Positions 62,984-64,000 of a stretch of 64,000 nucleotides of DNA are shown here, piece after piece. The notes under the pieces are model-generated. The model did not search any database. It was not told where the DNA came from and saw only the letters and a list, made by a program, of their open reading frames with translations. Each line of letters opens with the position of its first letter. Position 1 is the first letter of the stretch. A program made the position numbers and the translations under genes. Origin of the DNA: Bradyrhizobium sp. ORS 278 (GTDB lineage: Bacteria > Pseudomonadota > Alphaproteobacteria > Rhizobiales > Xanthobacteraceae); assembly GCF_000026145.1 (NCBI RefSeq), contig NC_009445.1:2852001-2916000 (forward strand), read 5' to 3'.

Positions 62984-64000
62984 TCAGTTCTTGCGCAAGG
63001 CAGGGGTGGTTACGCTGTCGGCGGTCGCCGTGGCGTAGTTCTCGGGGAAGGCGAGCGCGCTCGACGACACCGGCTTGCCGGGCTTCTTCGGATCGGCCGG
63101 CGCGGCCTTCTCGGCGACGCGGGCGGCGTCGTCCAGCATCTTCTCGACCTGCACCAGGATCTCGGCGCCACGGCGCGTCAGAATCGGCGGCGGGCCCGGC
63201 TTGATCTCGAGTGTCTTCGGCTGGCCGGCCTGGGCCATCGCGGCGGACACCGGCTGCGGCAGCTTCTCGCCCATGCCGACGCCGGGCAACTCCTTGACCT
63301 CGACGCCCTGATGCGCGGCGACCATGATGTCGTGCCAGGTCTGCGCCGGCAGCGAGCCGCCGGTCATGCGGTTGGTCGGCGAGTAGTCGTCGTTGCCGTA
63401 CCACACCGCGCAGGTGAAGTTGCCGGTGTAGCCGACGAACCAGGCGTCGCGATAGGCGTTGGTGGTGCCGGTTTTGCCGGCGGTCGGAATGCCGTCGAGC
63501 GCGGCGCGGCGCGCGGTGCCTTCGCTGACGACGTGGCTCATCATGCCCGCCATGTCGGCGGCGACGGAGGCGGGGATCGCCTGTTTCGGCTTCGGCCCGT
63601 CGCGGTCCCAGCGCCACACCAGATCGCCGGCGCCGGTGCGCACCTCGAGCACGGAGTGCGGCGTCACCGCCTTGCCCTTGTTCGGGAACGTCGCATACGC
63701 CACCGCATGCTCGATCACGGTGACCTCGTCTGAGCCGATCGGCATCGACGGCGTGTCGGGCAGCGGCGCCTTGATGCCGAAGCGGCGGGCGACCTCAACG
63801 ATCTTGGCGCGGCCCGCCTTCGGGCCGTCCTTGCCGCCGAGCGCGATCGACAGCTTGACCGGCACGACATTGATCGAGCGCGTGATCGCCTGGGTCAGCG
63901 TCACCGAGCCGGAATAGGAGTGGCCATAGTTCTGCGGGCACCAATTGCCGATGCAGACCGGACCGTCGACCACGATCGAGGTTGGCTTGAAGCCGTTGAG
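62984..64000 (-). CDS. Class A penicillin-binding protein, PBP1A type (5' end missing)
   Basis: Bifunctional peptidoglycan glycosyltransferase/transpeptidase; about 338 C-terminal residues are visible and the frame is open to the window edge (LNGFKPTSIVVD). The transpeptidase KTG motif is in TAGKTGTTNAYRDAWFVGYT; GNWCPQNYGHSYSGSVTL and SRSINVVPVKL are typical of PBP1A. The active-site SxxK lies beyond the edge. The end is Pro/Lys-rich. Confidence 0.93.
   Translation of the reverse strand, partial: LNGFKPTSIVVDGPVCIGNWCPQNYGHSYSGSVTLTQAITRSINVVPVKLSIALGGKDGPKAGRAKIVEVARRFGIKAPLPDTPSMPIGSDEVTVIEHAVAYATFPNKGKAVTPHSVLEVRTGAGDLVWRWDRDGPKPKQAIPASVAADMAGMMSHVVSEGTARRAALDGIPTAGKTGTTNAYRDAWFVGYTGNFTCAVWYGNDDYSPTNRMTGGSLPAQTWHDIMVAAHQGVEVKELPGVGMGEKLPQPVSAAMAQAGQPKTLEIKPGPPPILTRRGAEILVQVEKMLDDAARVAEKAAPADPKKPGKPVSSSALAFPENYATATADSVTTPALRKN

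Overview
The window is GC-rich chromosomal DNA of an alphaproteobacterium, most likely Bradyrhizobium or a close relative in the Bradyrhizobiaceae/Nitrobacteraceae. The reasons are a ROSE-type RNA thermometer in front of an hsp20 gene, a neighbouring pair of genes recognised as the TIGR03808/TIGR03809 families, a MucR-type regulator, CtrA-like boxes, DUF2336, DUF5330 and DUF1491 proteins, and several kinds of long palindromic intergenic repeat. There is no prophage, insertion sequence, CRISPR array, rRNA or recognisable tRNA. Two genes run off the edges: a heavy-metal RND pump at the left and a class A penicillin-binding protein at the right.

Layout. 1-1937: end of a CzcA/CusA-type pump. 1934-9483 (minus): a complete amide-responsive locus, with cytosolic sensor AmiC, ANTAR antiterminator AmiR, a leader holding hairpins and an intrinsic terminator, a nitrilase-superfamily hydrolase, and a urea/amide-type ABC importer whose permease LivM and ATPase LivG are fused. 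10.2-16.1 kb: an AI-2E-type permease, a LigI-like amidohydrolase, a TolC-type protein, an enoyl-CoA hydratase and a small membrane protein, separated by palindromic repeats. 16.4-21.7 kb: two ECF sigma/anti-sigma pairs around a diguanylate cyclase-DUF2336 pair. 22.3-24.6 kb: TIGR03809 and a Tat-exported beta-helix protein (TIGR03808). 25.2-32.6 kb: methylmalonyl-CoA mutase genes (mutA, mutB, meaB) with an embedded GFA-family gene, plus pyroglutamyl peptidase. 32.7-34.4 kb: folate genes folP, folB and folK.

35.5-42.7 kb: a HerA-like ATPase, an M20 dipeptidase, an AraC regulator with an alpha/beta hydrolase and an SDR protein, and a second diguanylate cyclase. 42.8-47.9 kb: a protein-quality-control block with a Deg-type protease, groES-groEL under a CIRCE-like operator and an RpoH-type promoter, and hsp20 under a similar promoter followed by a ROSE thermometer, with two small uncharacterised genes. 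48.0-53.5 kb: an aldolase-II protein, a GT-C-like membrane protein, a proline-rich membrane protein, MucR, SufE and DUF5330. 53.9-58.4 kb: a DivJ/PdhS-like histidine kinase overlapping a peptidoglycan-binding membrane protein, DUF1491, and a second DUF2336 gene near two CtrA-type boxes. 58.4-64.0 kb: a lipoprotein, an acetate/propionate-type CoA-transferase, a CYTH protein, the DUF1214/DUF1254 pair and the PBP1A fragment.

The strongest functional stories are the self-contained ANTAR-controlled amide uptake and hydrolysis locus, the layered heat-shock control (CIRCE, RpoH-type promoters, ROSE), the propionyl/methylmalonyl-CoA module with unexpected passengers, and cell-cycle-type genes with CtrA-like sites. 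All gene functions are read from translated motifs and context; no database search was run.
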